Positions 26,982 through 35,339 of a stretch of DNA of 64,000 bases are shown here, piece by piece; within the stretch, counting starts at the first letter, position 1; each line of letters opens with the position of its first letter. The translations under genes and the position numbers were made by a program. The notes under the pieces were generated by a model. The model did not search any database. It was not told the origin of the DNA and saw nothing but the letters and a program-made list of their open reading frames with translations. Origin of the DNA: Paractinoplanes bogorensis. GTDB lineage: Bacteria > Actinomycetota > Actinomycetes > Mycobacteriales > Micromonosporaceae. Location: the NCBI RefSeq assembly GCF_018829635.1, contig NZ_JAHKKG010000003.1:496001-560000 (forward strand). The letters run 5' to 3'.

Positions 26982-27607
26982 AGCAACCCCTGGTGGCGCG
27001 CGAGGTGCCGGTCGAGGACGACGCCGTACCCGTCGGCGTCGTGGGCCCGCAGCCGGGCGGCCATCTCGTGGTGGTCGGCCAGCGTCTCGGACAGGGCCAG
27101 TTCCGTCGACGTCAGGACGGCGTACGCGAGACGCAGTTGACGGTCGCGCAGCAGATCGAAGAAGTGGGCCGCGATCGGGTTGCCGGACAACGCGACGACG
27201 GTGGCGTGGAAGTCGGTGTCGGCCTCGACGAACGCGTCCACGTCGCCGGCCGCCATCGCCGCTTCCTGCCGGTCGAGCGGGCCGCGCAGGGCCGCCGCCA
27301 CCTCGCCGGGATCGCGGCGTCGGGCGGCGACCCGGGCCGCTGCCGTGCGCTCGAGGGCGTCACGCATCTCGAGGACGTCGGCCGCCTCGCTGATCGGGAT
27401 CGGCGTGACCACGGCGCCCTGCCGGGACGAGAGCCGGATCAGCCGCTCGGCCTCCAGGCGCAGGAAGGCCTCGTGCACCGGCGTGCGGCTCAGCTCGAGC
27501 TCGGTGCAGATCTGCCCTTCGCTGAGCCGGTCGCCGCCGGCCAGCTCGCCGCGGAGGATGCGGTTCTTGGTGTACGCGTATGCGCGCTCGGCCGCGGAGA
27601 TGGTCAC
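26978..27607 (-). CDS. GntR-family regulator, FCD subgroup
   Basis: A 209-residue regulator with a winged helix (AYAYTKNRILRGELAGGDRLSEGQICTEL, SRTPVHEAFLRLEAERLI) and an FCD ligand domain (MRDALERTAAARVAAR, DTDFHATVVALSGNP). GTG 27607 was chosen over GTG 27616 because the GGTAGGG site is better spaced for it. It is first in a GntR-MFS-STAND operon with overlapping genes. Two adjacent palindromes just upstream are candidate autoregulatory operators. Confidence 0.88.
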   Translation of the reverse strand: MTISAAERAYAYTKNRILRGELAGGDRLSEGQICTELELSRTPVHEAFLRLEAERLIRLSSRQGAVVTPIPISEAADVLEMRDALERTAAARVAARRRDPGEVAAALRGPLDRQEAAMAAGDVDAFVEADTDFHATVVALSGNPIAAHFFDLLRDRQLRLAYAVLTSTELALSETLADHHEMAARLRAHDADGYGVVLDRHLARHQGLL

Positions 27608-27624
27608 GCCGCACACCCTACCTC

Positions 27625-27646
27625 ATGCATGCATCGTTGCATGCAA
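27625..27646. promoter_or_regulatory. Double FadR/GntR-type operator
   Basis: Two perfect ten-base palindromes, ATGCATGCAT (27625-27634) and TTGCATGCAA (27637-27646), sit between the GntR gene and the EAL-protein gene on the other strand. Their centres are 12 bases apart. They probably bind the GntR protein of the minus-strand operon and could also affect the divergent gene. Confidence 0.65.
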
Positions 27647-27705
27647 CGGTCGGTTATTCTGTCTTTTCCCGGCATTTCGGGAGGCCCGCTGCCAATGTAA
27701 GAACC

Positions 27706-30024
27706 GTGGGAAAGACCCCGGGGGCGGTCTCGCGCTGGGCCTGCGTGGCCGTCGCCGCCATGCTCGTCGCCCTCGCGTTCCAGGTCACGACGCTGAGCGC
27801 GCTGGCCGGGCTCATGCTGGCCTCCGCCGTCCTCGTCATGGGGTCGATCGTCGCCGGCATCCGGATGTACCGGCCGTGGTTCGCCCGGGCCTGGTGGCTG
27901 ATCCTGCTCTCGGTCGGCCTGGCCCTGGCCGGCAACATCATCTGGGCCACGGTCCTGCCCAGCGCGGTCACCAGCAACGCCGCCGCCATCAACATCATCT
28001 ACGGCGTCACCTACCCGATCCTCTGCTTCGCCGTCGCCCTGCTCCCCAACCACGGCCGGCCCGGGGCGATGCGGATCGGCATGATCGAGGGCGCGATCAT
28101 CGCGTGCGGCACCGCGGTCGTCTGGTGGATGCTCTTCGTCGACCCGACCCTCGCCGACGTCGGCGCCCTGGACACCCACGCCTACCTGCTCGTCGAGCCG
28201 TTCCTCGACCTGGTGCTGCTCGGCCTCGGCGTGCGGCTGCTGTTGCTCAGCGACTCCCGCTCGGTCTCCTACTGGCTGGTCGGGGCGTCGTGCGCGGCCC
28301 GGCTGGCGGCCGACACGGCCTATCTCGCGTACGGCAGCCAGGCCGGGTTCCCGACCGTGGTCAGCATCGCCGGCTGGGTGATCTGCAACGGGCTGATCGC
28401 GGTGGCCGCCCTGCACCCGTCCATGGACCGCACCGTCGCCCTGCCCGAGGACGGCGTGAACGTGGGCCGGCACGTCGCCAACCGCATCTACTCCGGCACC
28501 GTGGTGGCCACCCCGGTGCTGACCGGCGCCTTCCTCCTGCACGAGGGCGTGACCAACCAGCTGAGCAGCATCGACGTCGTCGTACCGTGCCTGGCCACCG
28601 CGGTCACCTCGGCCCTGGTCGTGCAGCGGATGCGCCAGCTCACCCGGACCGCCGCCCGCCGGGCCGCCGACCTCGAGGCGGCCCTGCACAAGGAGGCCGA
28701 GCTGCGGCAGGAGCTGCGGTTCCGCTCCGAGCACGACCCGCTGACCGGGCTGCCCGGCCGGTCCGTGCTCTACGACCGGCTGACCCATGCGCTCGGCTCC
28801 GGCCGGCCCGGGGCCCTGCTGCTGCTCGACCTCGACGGGTTCAAGGACGTCAACGACCGCTTCGGCCACGCCCTCGGCGACGACCTGCTGGTGCAGGCGG
28901 CCGCCCGGCTGCGCATCCTGATCGAGAAGGACCTGGTGGCCCGCCTGCACAGCGACGAGTTCGCGGTGCTGCTGGGCGACGCCACCGCGATCGACGCCCG
29001 GTCCGCGGCCGATCAGGTGCTGTCGGCGATGCGGCGGCCGCTGCCGGTGCAGGGTCACGAGCTGTTCGCGACGGTCAGTGTCGGCCTGCGTGAGCTCGAG
29101 GTCGGCATGATGCCGGCCGATCTGGTGCAGGACGCCTACGTGGCCCTGCACGCGGCCAAGGAAGCGGGCCGCGACCAGGTGGTGCTCTTCGACCAGCAAC
29201 TGCGGGAGAAGAGGCTCGAGGCGGCCCGTACGGTCGAGCGGCTCCGCGGCGCGATCGAGCGCGACGAGTTGCTGGTGCACTACCAGCCGCTGGTCCGGCT
29301 GGCCGACGAGCGCATCACCGGCGTCGAGGCCCTGATCCGGTGGCAGCCGCCCGGCGAGCGGATGGTGCCGCCGGACCGGTTCATCGGCCTCGCCGAGGAC
29401 AGCGGGCTGATCGTGCCGATCGGTGCGTGGGTGCTGCGCGAGGCGTGCCGGGTGGTGGCCGGCTGGCATCGCGAACACGGCACGGTGGTGTCGGTGAACG
29501 TCTCGCCCCGGCAGTTGCGCGAGCCCGACTTCGGGGTCACGGTGCTGGACGCGTTGCGCGAGTCGGGTCTGCCCGCCGCCGCGCTGATCCTGGAGATCAC
29601 CGAGGGTGTGCTGGTCGACGCCGGGACGGTCACCGAGCAGGCGATCGGCCACCTGAGCATGCTGCGCGCCCACGGCGTACGGGTGGCGGTCGACGACTTC
29701 GGCACCGGCTACTCCTCGCTGGCCTACCTGCGCGACCTGCCGATCGACAACCTCAAGATCGACAAAGCCTTCATGCCCGCGCCCGGACCGCCCGACCAGG
29801 CCGCCCGCACCCTGGTCAAGGCGATCATCGACCTGGCCTCCGGGCTCAGCCTGAGCACGATCGCCGAGGGCGTCGAGACCGCCGAGCAGGTGGCTCTGCT
29901 GCGCGAGCTGGGCTGCGACCGCGCGCAGGGTTACTACTACTCCCGCCCGGTCCCGGCCCCGGACGCGGCCGTCCTGATTCTGCAGTCCGCGGGCGCCGGT
30001 TCTCCTCAACTCGGGTCGCGCTAG
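27706..30024 (+). CDS. Membrane c-di-GMP phosphodiesterase with degenerate GGDEF
   Basis: A protein of about 772 residues. The first 300 residues contain roughly nine membrane helices. A GGDEF domain follows, with the signature replaced by HSDEF at 415-419, so it is unlikely to make c-di-GMP. The EAL domain is complete: EAL at 541-543, LEITEGVLVDAG, DDFGTGYSSLAYLRDL, IDNLKIDKAF and AEGVET all keep catalytic residues. It should therefore hydrolyse c-di-GMP at the membrane. The start is uncertain: GTG 27706 gives the best N-terminus before the first helix but lacks a clear ribosome-binding site; earlier in-frame starts fall inside the operator palindromes. Confidence 0.85.
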   Translation: MGKTPGAVSRWACVAVAAMLVALAFQVTTLSALAGLMLASAVLVMGSIVAGIRMYRPWFARAWWLILLSVGLALAGNIIWATVLPSAVTSNAAAINIIYGVTYPILCFAVALLPNHGRPGAMRIGMIEGAIIACGTAVVWWMLFVDPTLADVGALDTHAYLLVEPFLDLVLLGLGVRLLLLSDSRSVSYWLVGASCAARLAADTAYLAYGSQAGFPTVVSIAGWVICNGLIAVAALHPSMDRTVALPEDGVNVGRHVANRIYSGTVVATPVLTGAFLLHEGVTNQLSSIDVVVPCLATAVTSALVVQRMRQLTRTAARRAADLEAALHKEAELRQELRFRSEHDPLTGLPGRSVLYDRLTHALGSGRPGALLLLDLDGFKDVNDRFGHALGDDLLVQAAARLRILIEKDLVARLHSDEFAVLLGDATAIDARSAADQVLSAMRRPLPVQGHELFATVSVGLRELEVGMMPADLVQDAYVALHAAKEAGRDQVVLFDQQLREKRLEAARTVERLRGAIERDELLVHYQPLVRLADERITGVEALIRWQPPGERMVPPDRFIGLAEDSGLIVPIGAWVLREACRVVAGWHREHGTVVSVNVSPRQLREPDFGVTVLDALRESGLPAAALILEITEGVLVDAGTVTEQAIGHLSMLRAHGVRVAVDDFGTGYSSLAYLRDLPIDNLKIDKAFMPAPGPPDQAARTLVKAIIDLASGLSLSTIAEGVETAEQVALLRELGCDRAQGYYYSRPVPAPDAAVLILQSAGAGSPQLGSR

Positions 30025-30041
30025 GCCGATCTCAGCCGGAC

Positions 30042-31436
30042 GTGCGGGTGAGAGAACTGTGGGCGGCGGTGGCGCTGCCCAAGGATTTGCTGGACCGGCT
30101 CCGCTGGCTCTTCATGGGCCTGCTTCTGATCATGGTGCTGGTGTCCTACCCGATGCTCCTGGTCGTCAGCGACCGGCCGGTCGTGGTCCGCGTGCTCGCC
30201 GTGGTGCTGCTGACCGGCGCGGGACTGTGGTGGTCGTGGTGCTACCGGCGGGGCCGGTTCCCGATGGCCGGCCTGCTGATCGAGGGCGCCGCCTTCGTGG
30301 CGTGCGTCCTGACCGTGGACGACCCCCTCAAGGCGGTCAGCCTCTTCTACGTCGTGATGAACTTCCGGAGCCTCTACGGATCGTTCCGCCAGGTCGCCGG
30401 CAGTGTGGCCGTCGGGCTGGCCTTCTTCCTCGGCGCCCTGTTCCTGGCGCCGCACCTCGGCTCGCCGGACCGCACCGATCAGATCTTCAACGTCCTCGCG
30501 GGCATTCCGATCGTCGCCGTCATCATGCATGTGGTCGCCCAGACCAGTGCTTTCGCGGCCCGATCGGCGGCCCGGGCGCGACTGCTGTCCCGCAGCGGGC
30601 TCGCGATCGCCGAGAGCACCGGATCGGCCCAGGTCCGGGCGGTCGGCCTCGACGCGGTCCGCGAGCTCGTCGCGTCGGTTCCCGGCACGACCGTGGAGTT
30701 CGTCGGTGCCCCGGCCCGCCCGACGGCCGGCCGATCCCTCCTCGACCTGCCGATCCGCGTCGACGGGTCGGTGGTCGATCATCTGCGCATCGCCGGCCCG
30801 GGTCCGCTCCCCGCCGAGTTCGGCGACTCCCTGTCCGTGCTCGGCGCCCAGCTCGATCTCGGGTTCAGCAACGCCGCCCTGACCGAGAAGCTGCGGCACC
30901 AGGCGGAACGGGACGCTCTGACCGGCCTGGGCAACCGCCGGGCGGCCGAGGACTACATCGCGGCCGCTCTCGAGCGCGGGCCGGTCGGCGTGATCCTGCT
31001 CGACCTGGACGGGTTCAAGGCGGTCAACGACGGGCTCGGGCATGCCGCCGGGGACGCCCTGCTGGTCGAACTGTCCCGGCGGATGAGCGCCCTGATCGGC
31101 CCGCGCGACCTGCTGGCCCGGCTCGGCGGCGACGAGTTCCTGATCTTGCTCGGCGACATCGGCGGTGAGGACGAAGCGCTCGCCCTCGCCGAGCGGGTTC
31201 TCCGAGCCGTACGGGAGCCGGTCCCCATCGGCGACGGCACGGTGACCGTCGGGGGCAGCATCGGCGTCGTGACCGGCGGGTCGGGGGAGTCCCTGCTCGC
31301 CGCGGCCGACATCGCGATGTACGAGGCGAAGCGCGCCGGCAAGAACCGGATCCGCTCAGCGGTGAGCCACGTTGGCGAGCGCCCGATCGCCGTCGTAGTG
31401 GGCCAGCACGCGACGGTCCATCACCCGGTGCCATAG
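30042..31436 (+). CDS. Membrane diguanylate cyclase
   Basis: A protein of about 464 residues. The N-terminal 170 residues carry five or six membrane helices (LLLIMVLVSYPMLLVVS onward). A linker of about 100 residues with a GAF-like look follows, then a complete GGDEF domain: RDALTGLGNRRAAEDY, LLDLDGFKAVNDGLGHAAGD, and the active-site GGDEF at 362-366. It should make c-di-GMP, opposing the phosphodiesterase encoded just upstream. GTG 30042 or 30048 are both possible starts. Its 3' end overlaps the convergent alkane hydroxylase gene by 81 bases. Confidence 0.88.
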   Translation: MRVRELWAAVALPKDLLDRLRWLFMGLLLIMVLVSYPMLLVVSDRPVVVRVLAVVLLTGAGLWWSWCYRRGRFPMAGLLIEGAAFVACVLTVDDPLKAVSLFYVVMNFRSLYGSFRQVAGSVAVGLAFFLGALFLAPHLGSPDRTDQIFNVLAGIPIVAVIMHVVAQTSAFAARSAARARLLSRSGLAIAESTGSAQVRAVGLDAVRELVASVPGTTVEFVGAPARPTAGRSLLDLPIRVDGSVVDHLRIAGPGPLPAEFGDSLSVLGAQLDLGFSNAALTEKLRHQAERDALTGLGNRRAAEDYIAAALERGPVGVILLDLDGFKAVNDGLGHAAGDALLVELSRRMSALIGPRDLLARLGGDEFLILLGDIGGEDEALALAERVLRAVREPVPIGDGTVTVGGSIGVVTGGSGESLLAAADIAMYEAKRAGKNRIRSAVSHVGERPIAVVVGQHATVHHPVP

Positions 31437-32429
31437 GGGCGGGACGAGCGCCAGCACGAGCATCGTCGCGTAGCCCGCGGGCAACTGCGGGGACACGTCG
31501 AAACTGCGCAGGGTCTGATAGCGGCGCAGCGGGTTGGCGTGGTGGTCGCTGTGCCGCTGGAGCTGGAACAGGAAGACGTTGGTGACCAGGCGGTCGCTGT
31601 TCCAGCTGTGCCGGGGATCGACCTTCTCGTAGCGGCCGGCCGCGTTGCGCTGCCGCCGCAGCCCGTAGTGCTCGAGGTAGTTCACCGCCTCGAGCACCGA
31701 GAACCCGACCACCGCCTGCAGCACCAGGAACGGCAGCACCGCCGGGCCGAAGGTGATCGTCAGCGCGGTGAACAGGACGACGGTCATCGCCCAGGCGTTG
31801 AGGATGTCGTTACGCCAGGTCCACGGGTTGCGCGAGCGCAGCCGGTGCCGGCTGGTCTCCAGTCGCCACGCCGACCGCAGGCTACCGACGACCGTACGGG
31901 GCCAGAACCGGTAGAACGACTCGCCCAGCCGCGAGCTGGCCGGATCTTCGGGAGTGGCCACCCGTACGTGATGACCGCGGTTGTGCTCGACGAAGAAGTG
32001 GCCGTAGCCGGTCGGAGCGAGCGCGATCTTGGACAGCCACCGCTCGGCCGACTCGCGCTTGTGGCCGAGCTCGTGGGCTGTGTTGATGGCGATGCCGTTG
32101 ACCAGGCCCGCGGTGAGGATCAGCCCGGCTGACGGGCCGGTGACCCAGGCCGCGCAGCAGACGATCAGGGCCGCGTACTGCGCGGGCAGGAACAGGTAGG
32201 TGATCCACCGGTAGTAGGGCGAGGCCTGCAGCGCCGGAACCACCTCGTCCGGCGGGTTGGCGCGGTCGTCGCCGATCGCCAGGTCGATGAGCGGGATGAC
32301 GCCGAGGATGAAGACCGGCGTCAGCCACCAGGTGCCGAGCAGCAGGGACACGAACGGCAGCACGGGAACGACCAGTGCGAGTGGCCACAGGGGCCGCTTG
32401 CGGTCACGCCAGGCATCCATGTCCGTCAT
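31356..32429 (-). CDS. alkB: AlkB-type alkane 1-monooxygenase
   Basis: A 357-residue integral membrane di-iron enzyme that hydroxylates n-alkanes at the terminal carbon using electrons from rubredoxin. All histidine boxes are visible: HELGH at 119-123, EHNRGHH at 148-154, LQRHSDHH near 290, and the AlkB-diagnostic NYLEHYGL. Five or six membrane helices surround them. No rubredoxin or rubredoxin reductase gene lies next to it, so electron partners must be encoded elsewhere. A near-palindrome CAGATGCGTCTG (32438-32449) lies just before the ATG and may be an operator. It follows the LacI gene on the same strand by 38 bases. Confidence 0.92.
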   Translation of the reverse strand: MTDMDAWRDRKRPLWPLALVVPVLPFVSLLLGTWWLTPVFILGVIPLIDLAIGDDRANPPDEVVPALQASPYYRWITYLFLPAQYAALIVCCAAWVTGPSAGLILTAGLVNGIAINTAHELGHKRESAERWLSKIALAPTGYGHFFVEHNRGHHVRVATPEDPASSRLGESFYRFWPRTVVGSLRSAWRLETSRHRLRSRNPWTWRNDILNAWAMTVVLFTALTITFGPAVLPFLVLQAVVGFSVLEAVNYLEHYGLRRQRNAAGRYEKVDPRHSWNSDRLVTNVFLFQLQRHSDHHANPLRRYQTLRSFDVSPQLPAGYATMLVLALVPPLWHRVMDRRVLAHYDGDRALANVAHR

Positions 32430-32467
32430 GCTTTACACAGATGCGTCTGCTGTCAAGAAGATGTACG

Positions 32468-33490
32468 CTATGCGCCATCCGGTCCGATGGTGGACGCCCG
32501 GATCCTCAGCTCGCACGACACTCGGATGATCTCGTGCCGCTGCGGTTCGCCCTGGATCGCCGCGAGGAGCAGTCCGCCCGCCACCTTGCCCATCTCGTGC
32601 AGGGGGAGGGCCACTGTCGACAGTGGGGGTCGCTGGTGGACGGCCAGCGAACGGTCGTCGAAACCGATGACGGCGACGTCGCCGGGGATGGTGAGCCCGC
32701 GTTCCAGCACCGCGGCCATCGCCCCGGTGGCGAGATCGTCGCTGCCGCAGAAAATCGCGTCCGGCGGTTCCGGGCCGGTCAGCATGGCCGTCGCGAGGGC
32801 GAAACCGTCTTCAGGGGACCAGGACGACGCGTGCTGGACGAGCCCGGGTTCGAGCGGGAGGCCGGCCTCGCGGATGGTCGCGGTGAAGCCGTCGAGTCGC
32901 TCGCGGGTGGCGTCCCACGAGGCCGGGCCGTTGAGGAACGCGATCCGGCGGCGGCCGATGCCGATCAGGTGCCTGGCGGCCAGCTCGGCGCCGCTGCGGT
33001 CGTCGGGCAGGATGCTCGGTACCGGCTCGGCGGCACCGTATTCGTAGAGAAAGACGTAGGGCGTGCCGGGCAGGGGGAGGGCCGGGCCGGAGCGCGGGCG
33101 GACCCGGTTGCCGGACATGATGATCAGGCCGTCGACCTGGCGGTCGAGCAGGCGGCGCAGGTGGCGGCGCTCCTTCTCGGGGTCGCCGTAGCTGTTGGCG
33201 AGCAGCACCGACACGTCGTAGGCCGAGGCCGCGTCCTCCACCCCGCGCATCAGGGCGTTGGTGAAGATCCCCTCGAGGTCGTCGGTGAGGATCGCGATCG
33301 TGTCGGTGTGCCGCGCACGCAGGCCGCGGGCGACGGCGTTGGGCCGGTAGCCCAGCCGTGCGATGGTCTCGAGAACCCGCGCGCGCACCTCGGCGCCGAC
33401 GTCGGGCCGCTCGTTGATGACCTTGGAGACGGTCGCGGAGGAGACGCCGGCGATCGCCGCGACGTCGCGCATGGTGACCCGCTCGGACAC
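32468..33490 (-). CDS. LacI-family transcriptional regulator
   Basis: A 340-residue repressor. The helix-turn-helix and hinge begin VTMRDVAAIAGVSSATVSKV, and the periplasmic-binding-protein-like ligand domain follows (TDTIAILTDDLEGIFTNALM, VIGFDDRSLAVHQRPPLSTV). GTG 33490 with GGGAGC upstream was chosen; the longer open frame upstream is spurious. It is divergent from a sugar ABC importer operon, with two sites sharing TACGAAATCG between them. It should therefore be the local repressor of the sugar locus and of itself. Confidence 0.93.
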   Translation of the reverse strand: MSERVTMRDVAAIAGVSSATVSKVINERPDVGAEVRARVLETIARLGYRPNAVARGLRARHTDTIAILTDDLEGIFTNALMRGVEDAASAYDVSVLLANSYGDPEKERRHLRRLLDRQVDGLIIMSGNRVRPRSGPALPLPGTPYVFLYEYGAAEPVPSILPDDRSGAELAARHLIGIGRRRIAFLNGPASWDATRERLDGFTATIREAGLPLEPGLVQHASSWSPEDGFALATAMLTGPEPPDAIFCGSDDLATGAMAAVLERGLTIPGDVAVIGFDDRSLAVHQRPPLSTVALPLHEMGKVAGGLLLAAIQGEPQRHEIIRVSCELRIRASTIGPDGA

Positions 33491-33499
33491 GGCGCTCCC

Positions 33500-33513
33500 T
33501 AAACGATTTCGTA
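33500..33513 (-). promoter_or_regulatory. LacI operator, repressor-proximal copy
   Basis: On the minus strand this reads TACGAAATCGTTTA, sharing all but one base with the site at 33574-33587. It lies ten bases before the LacI start codon, inside the leader, and probably gives autoregulation. Confidence 0.65.
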
Positions 33514-33537
33514 ATTCCGTGTCGCGAAGCGTAGCAC

Positions 33538-33566
33538 TTGACACACAACCGAATCGGCGCTGTAAC
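33538..33566 (+). promoter_or_regulatory. Promoter of the sugar importer operon
   Basis: TTGACA at 33538-33543 and TGTAAC at 33561-33566 are separated by 17 bases, an excellent housekeeping-type promoter. The predicted start falls at about 33573, directly at the LacI operator, which fits repression by blocking initiation. Confidence 0.65.
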
Positions 33567-33573
33567 GTGTCGC

Positions 33574-33590
33574 TACGAAATCGATTACGT
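33574..33590 (+). promoter_or_regulatory. LacI operator at the importer promoter
   Basis: ACGAAATCGATTACGT at 33575-33590 is a 16-base palindrome with a single mismatched pair; with the preceding T it shares TACGAAATCG and TTA with the site at 33500-33513. It immediately follows the promoter and precedes the ribosome-binding site GGGAGGA. Confidence 0.7.
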
Positions 33591-33610
33591 AACTCGGAAC
33601 GGGAGGAACG

Positions 33611-34492
33611 ATGAGCGGTCCCCGCGCCCGACGGCAGCGAGCAGGTCTCCTGTTCGTGGCCCCGGCGGTGCTGCTCGTGCTCGGCATGTTCGTGCTGCCG
33701 GTGATCGTGACCGCGGTGATGTCGTTCTACGACTGGTCGCTGCTCGGTCAGCGGACCTTCGTCGGTCTCGCCAACTACGACCGGCTCCTCGGCGACACGT
33801 CGTGGTGGCACAGTCTCGGCTTCACCACGCTCTACACGGCGATCGTCACCGCGGCCCTGCTCGTCGTCGGCTTCGCGCTGGCCACCGCGGTGCGGCACCG
33901 GCGGCGGGGCGTGGGCCTGCTGCGGACGGCGTTCGTCCTGCCGGTGGTGATCGGGTTCGCCACCGCGAGCTACCTGACGCTGTGGCTGATGGACGACCGC
34001 ATCGGTGTCGTCCCCGACCTGTTACGGCGGCTCGGGGTGGTCGACGGCAGCGTCTCGGTGTTCAGCCACTTCCCGTCCGCACTGACCGTCGTGGTGGTCC
34101 TGGTGGTCTGGAAGACGGTCGGGCTCACGATGCTGCTGCTGATGTCCGGCATGCAGGCGATCTCGAAGGACTTCTACGAGGCGGCCCAGGTCGACGGCGC
34201 GAGCCGGGCCCGCACGTTCTTCTCGATCACGCTCCCGTTGCTGCGGCCCACCGTCGCGATGGTCCTCGTGCTCACCGTGATCGGCAGCTACCTGGCCTTC
34301 GACCAGTTCTTCATCCTCACCCAGGGCGGGCCGGACAACAGCACCATCCCGGTCGTCTACCTCATCTACCGGGCCGGCTTCATCGACTTCAACCTCGGCT
34401 ACTCGGCCGCGATGTCGATCGGCCTGATGGTCATCCTGCTCATCCTCACCACCGTCCAGCTCGTGGTGCTCCGGTCCCGGGAGGACCAATGA
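33611..34492 (+). CDS. Carbohydrate ABC transporter permease, MalF/UgpA type
   Basis: A 293-residue permease with six main helices. The N-terminal helix (GLLFVAPAVLLVLGMFVLPV), the SFYDWSLLG loop and the EAA loop EAAQVDGASRARTFFSITL are typical of CUT1 sugar importers. ATG 33611 follows GGGAGGA. It overlaps the second permease gene by four bases (ATGA). No ATPase gene is present in this operon; actinomycetes usually share one MsiK-type ATPase among such systems. Confidence 0.93.
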   Translation: MSGPRARRQRAGLLFVAPAVLLVLGMFVLPVIVTAVMSFYDWSLLGQRTFVGLANYDRLLGDTSWWHSLGFTTLYTAIVTAALLVVGFALATAVRHRRRGVGLLRTAFVLPVVIGFATASYLTLWLMDDRIGVVPDLLRRLGVVDGSVSVFSHFPSALTVVVVLVVWKTVGLTMLLLMSGMQAISKDFYEAAQVDGASRARTFFSITLPLLRPTVAMVLVLTVIGSYLAFDQFFILTQGGPDNSTIPVVYLIYRAGFIDFNLGYSAAMSIGLMVILLILTTVQLVVLRSREDQ

Positions 34493-35328
34493 CCCGCCGT
34501 ACGGCCTGGCTTCCCGCCATCGCCTTCTACGCCATCGGCGGCCTGCTGGCGCTGCTGTTCGTGGCCCCGGTCGGCTGGCTCGTCCTGGCCTCGTTCAAGA
34601 GCGGCACCGAGTTCGCCCAGACCCCACCGACCTATCTGCCACAGACCTGGAGCCTCGAGAACTACCGGCGCCTGGTCGAGGCGGGCCTGTTCCGCAACGT
34701 TCTCAACAGCGTGGTGGCGGCCGCCGGCACGGTCGTCGCCGCCACCGTCCTGTGTGTGCTGGCCGGGTACGGGTTCGCCCGTTTCCGTTTCCGGTTCCGG
34801 GGCGTGCTCTTCCTGGTTGTCCTGTCCACCCTGATGATCCCGTTCCAGTCGATCGTCCCGTCCCTCTACGTCATCCTCGACACCCTTCATCTGACCAACT
34901 CTCTGGCCGGGCTGATCCTCGTCTACACCGTGTTCGCCCTGCCGTTCGGCATCTTCACCATGCGCGCCGCCTTCGCCGCCGTGCCCGCCGCGATCGAGGA
35001 AGCGGCGATCATGGACGGCGCCGGCACCCTGACCACGCTGCGGCGGGTGCTGCTACCCGTCGTCTCGCCCGGCGTAGCGACCGTCGCGCTCTACGCCTTC
35101 TTCACCGCGTGGAACGAGTTCCTGGCCGCGCTGATCTTCACCACCCGGCAGGAGCAGTACACCCTGCCGGTCGTGCTGGCCAACCTGCAGACCGGCGCCG
35201 GCGGCCTGCTCAACTGGGGCGTTCTCGAAACCGGAGCGGTGTTCGCCGCGGTGCCGTGCGTCCTGATCTTCCTGATCCTTCAGCGCTACTACGTCGCCGG
35301 GCTGACCGGCGGCGCCGTCAAGGGATAA
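34489..35328 (+). CDS. Carbohydrate ABC transporter permease, MalG type
   Basis: A 279-residue second CUT1 permease. The signature LASFKSGTEF in the first loop and the EAA loop EEAAIMDGAGTLTTLRRVLLP are present, and it ends with RYYVAGLTGGAVKG, a common MalG-type C-terminus. It is translationally coupled to the MalF-type gene by ATGA and followed 11 bases later by the binding protein. Confidence 0.93.
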   Translation: MTRRTAWLPAIAFYAIGGLLALLFVAPVGWLVLASFKSGTEFAQTPPTYLPQTWSLENYRRLVEAGLFRNVLNSVVAAAGTVVAATVLCVLAGYGFARFRFRFRGVLFLVVLSTLMIPFQSIVPSLYVILDTLHLTNSLAGLILVYTVFALPFGIFTMRAAFAAVPAAIEEAAIMDGAGTLTTLRRVLLPVVSPGVATVALYAFFTAWNEFLAALIFTTRQEQYTLPVVLANLQTGAGGLLNWGVLETGAVFAAVPCVLIFLILQRYYVAGLTGGAVKG

Positions 35329-35339
35329 CGGAGCCCCTC

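Noticed and set aside
27604..30009. An 801-codon open frame on the minus strand opposite the EAL protein
   Set aside because: No recognisable motif, Gly/Arg/His/Gln-rich, and the plus strand encodes clear GGDEF and EAL domains.
32430..32456. TTGACA on the minus strand before alkB considered as a -35 element
   Set aside because: No acceptable -10 hexamer occurs at 16-18 bases; the spacing would put the start inside the coding region.
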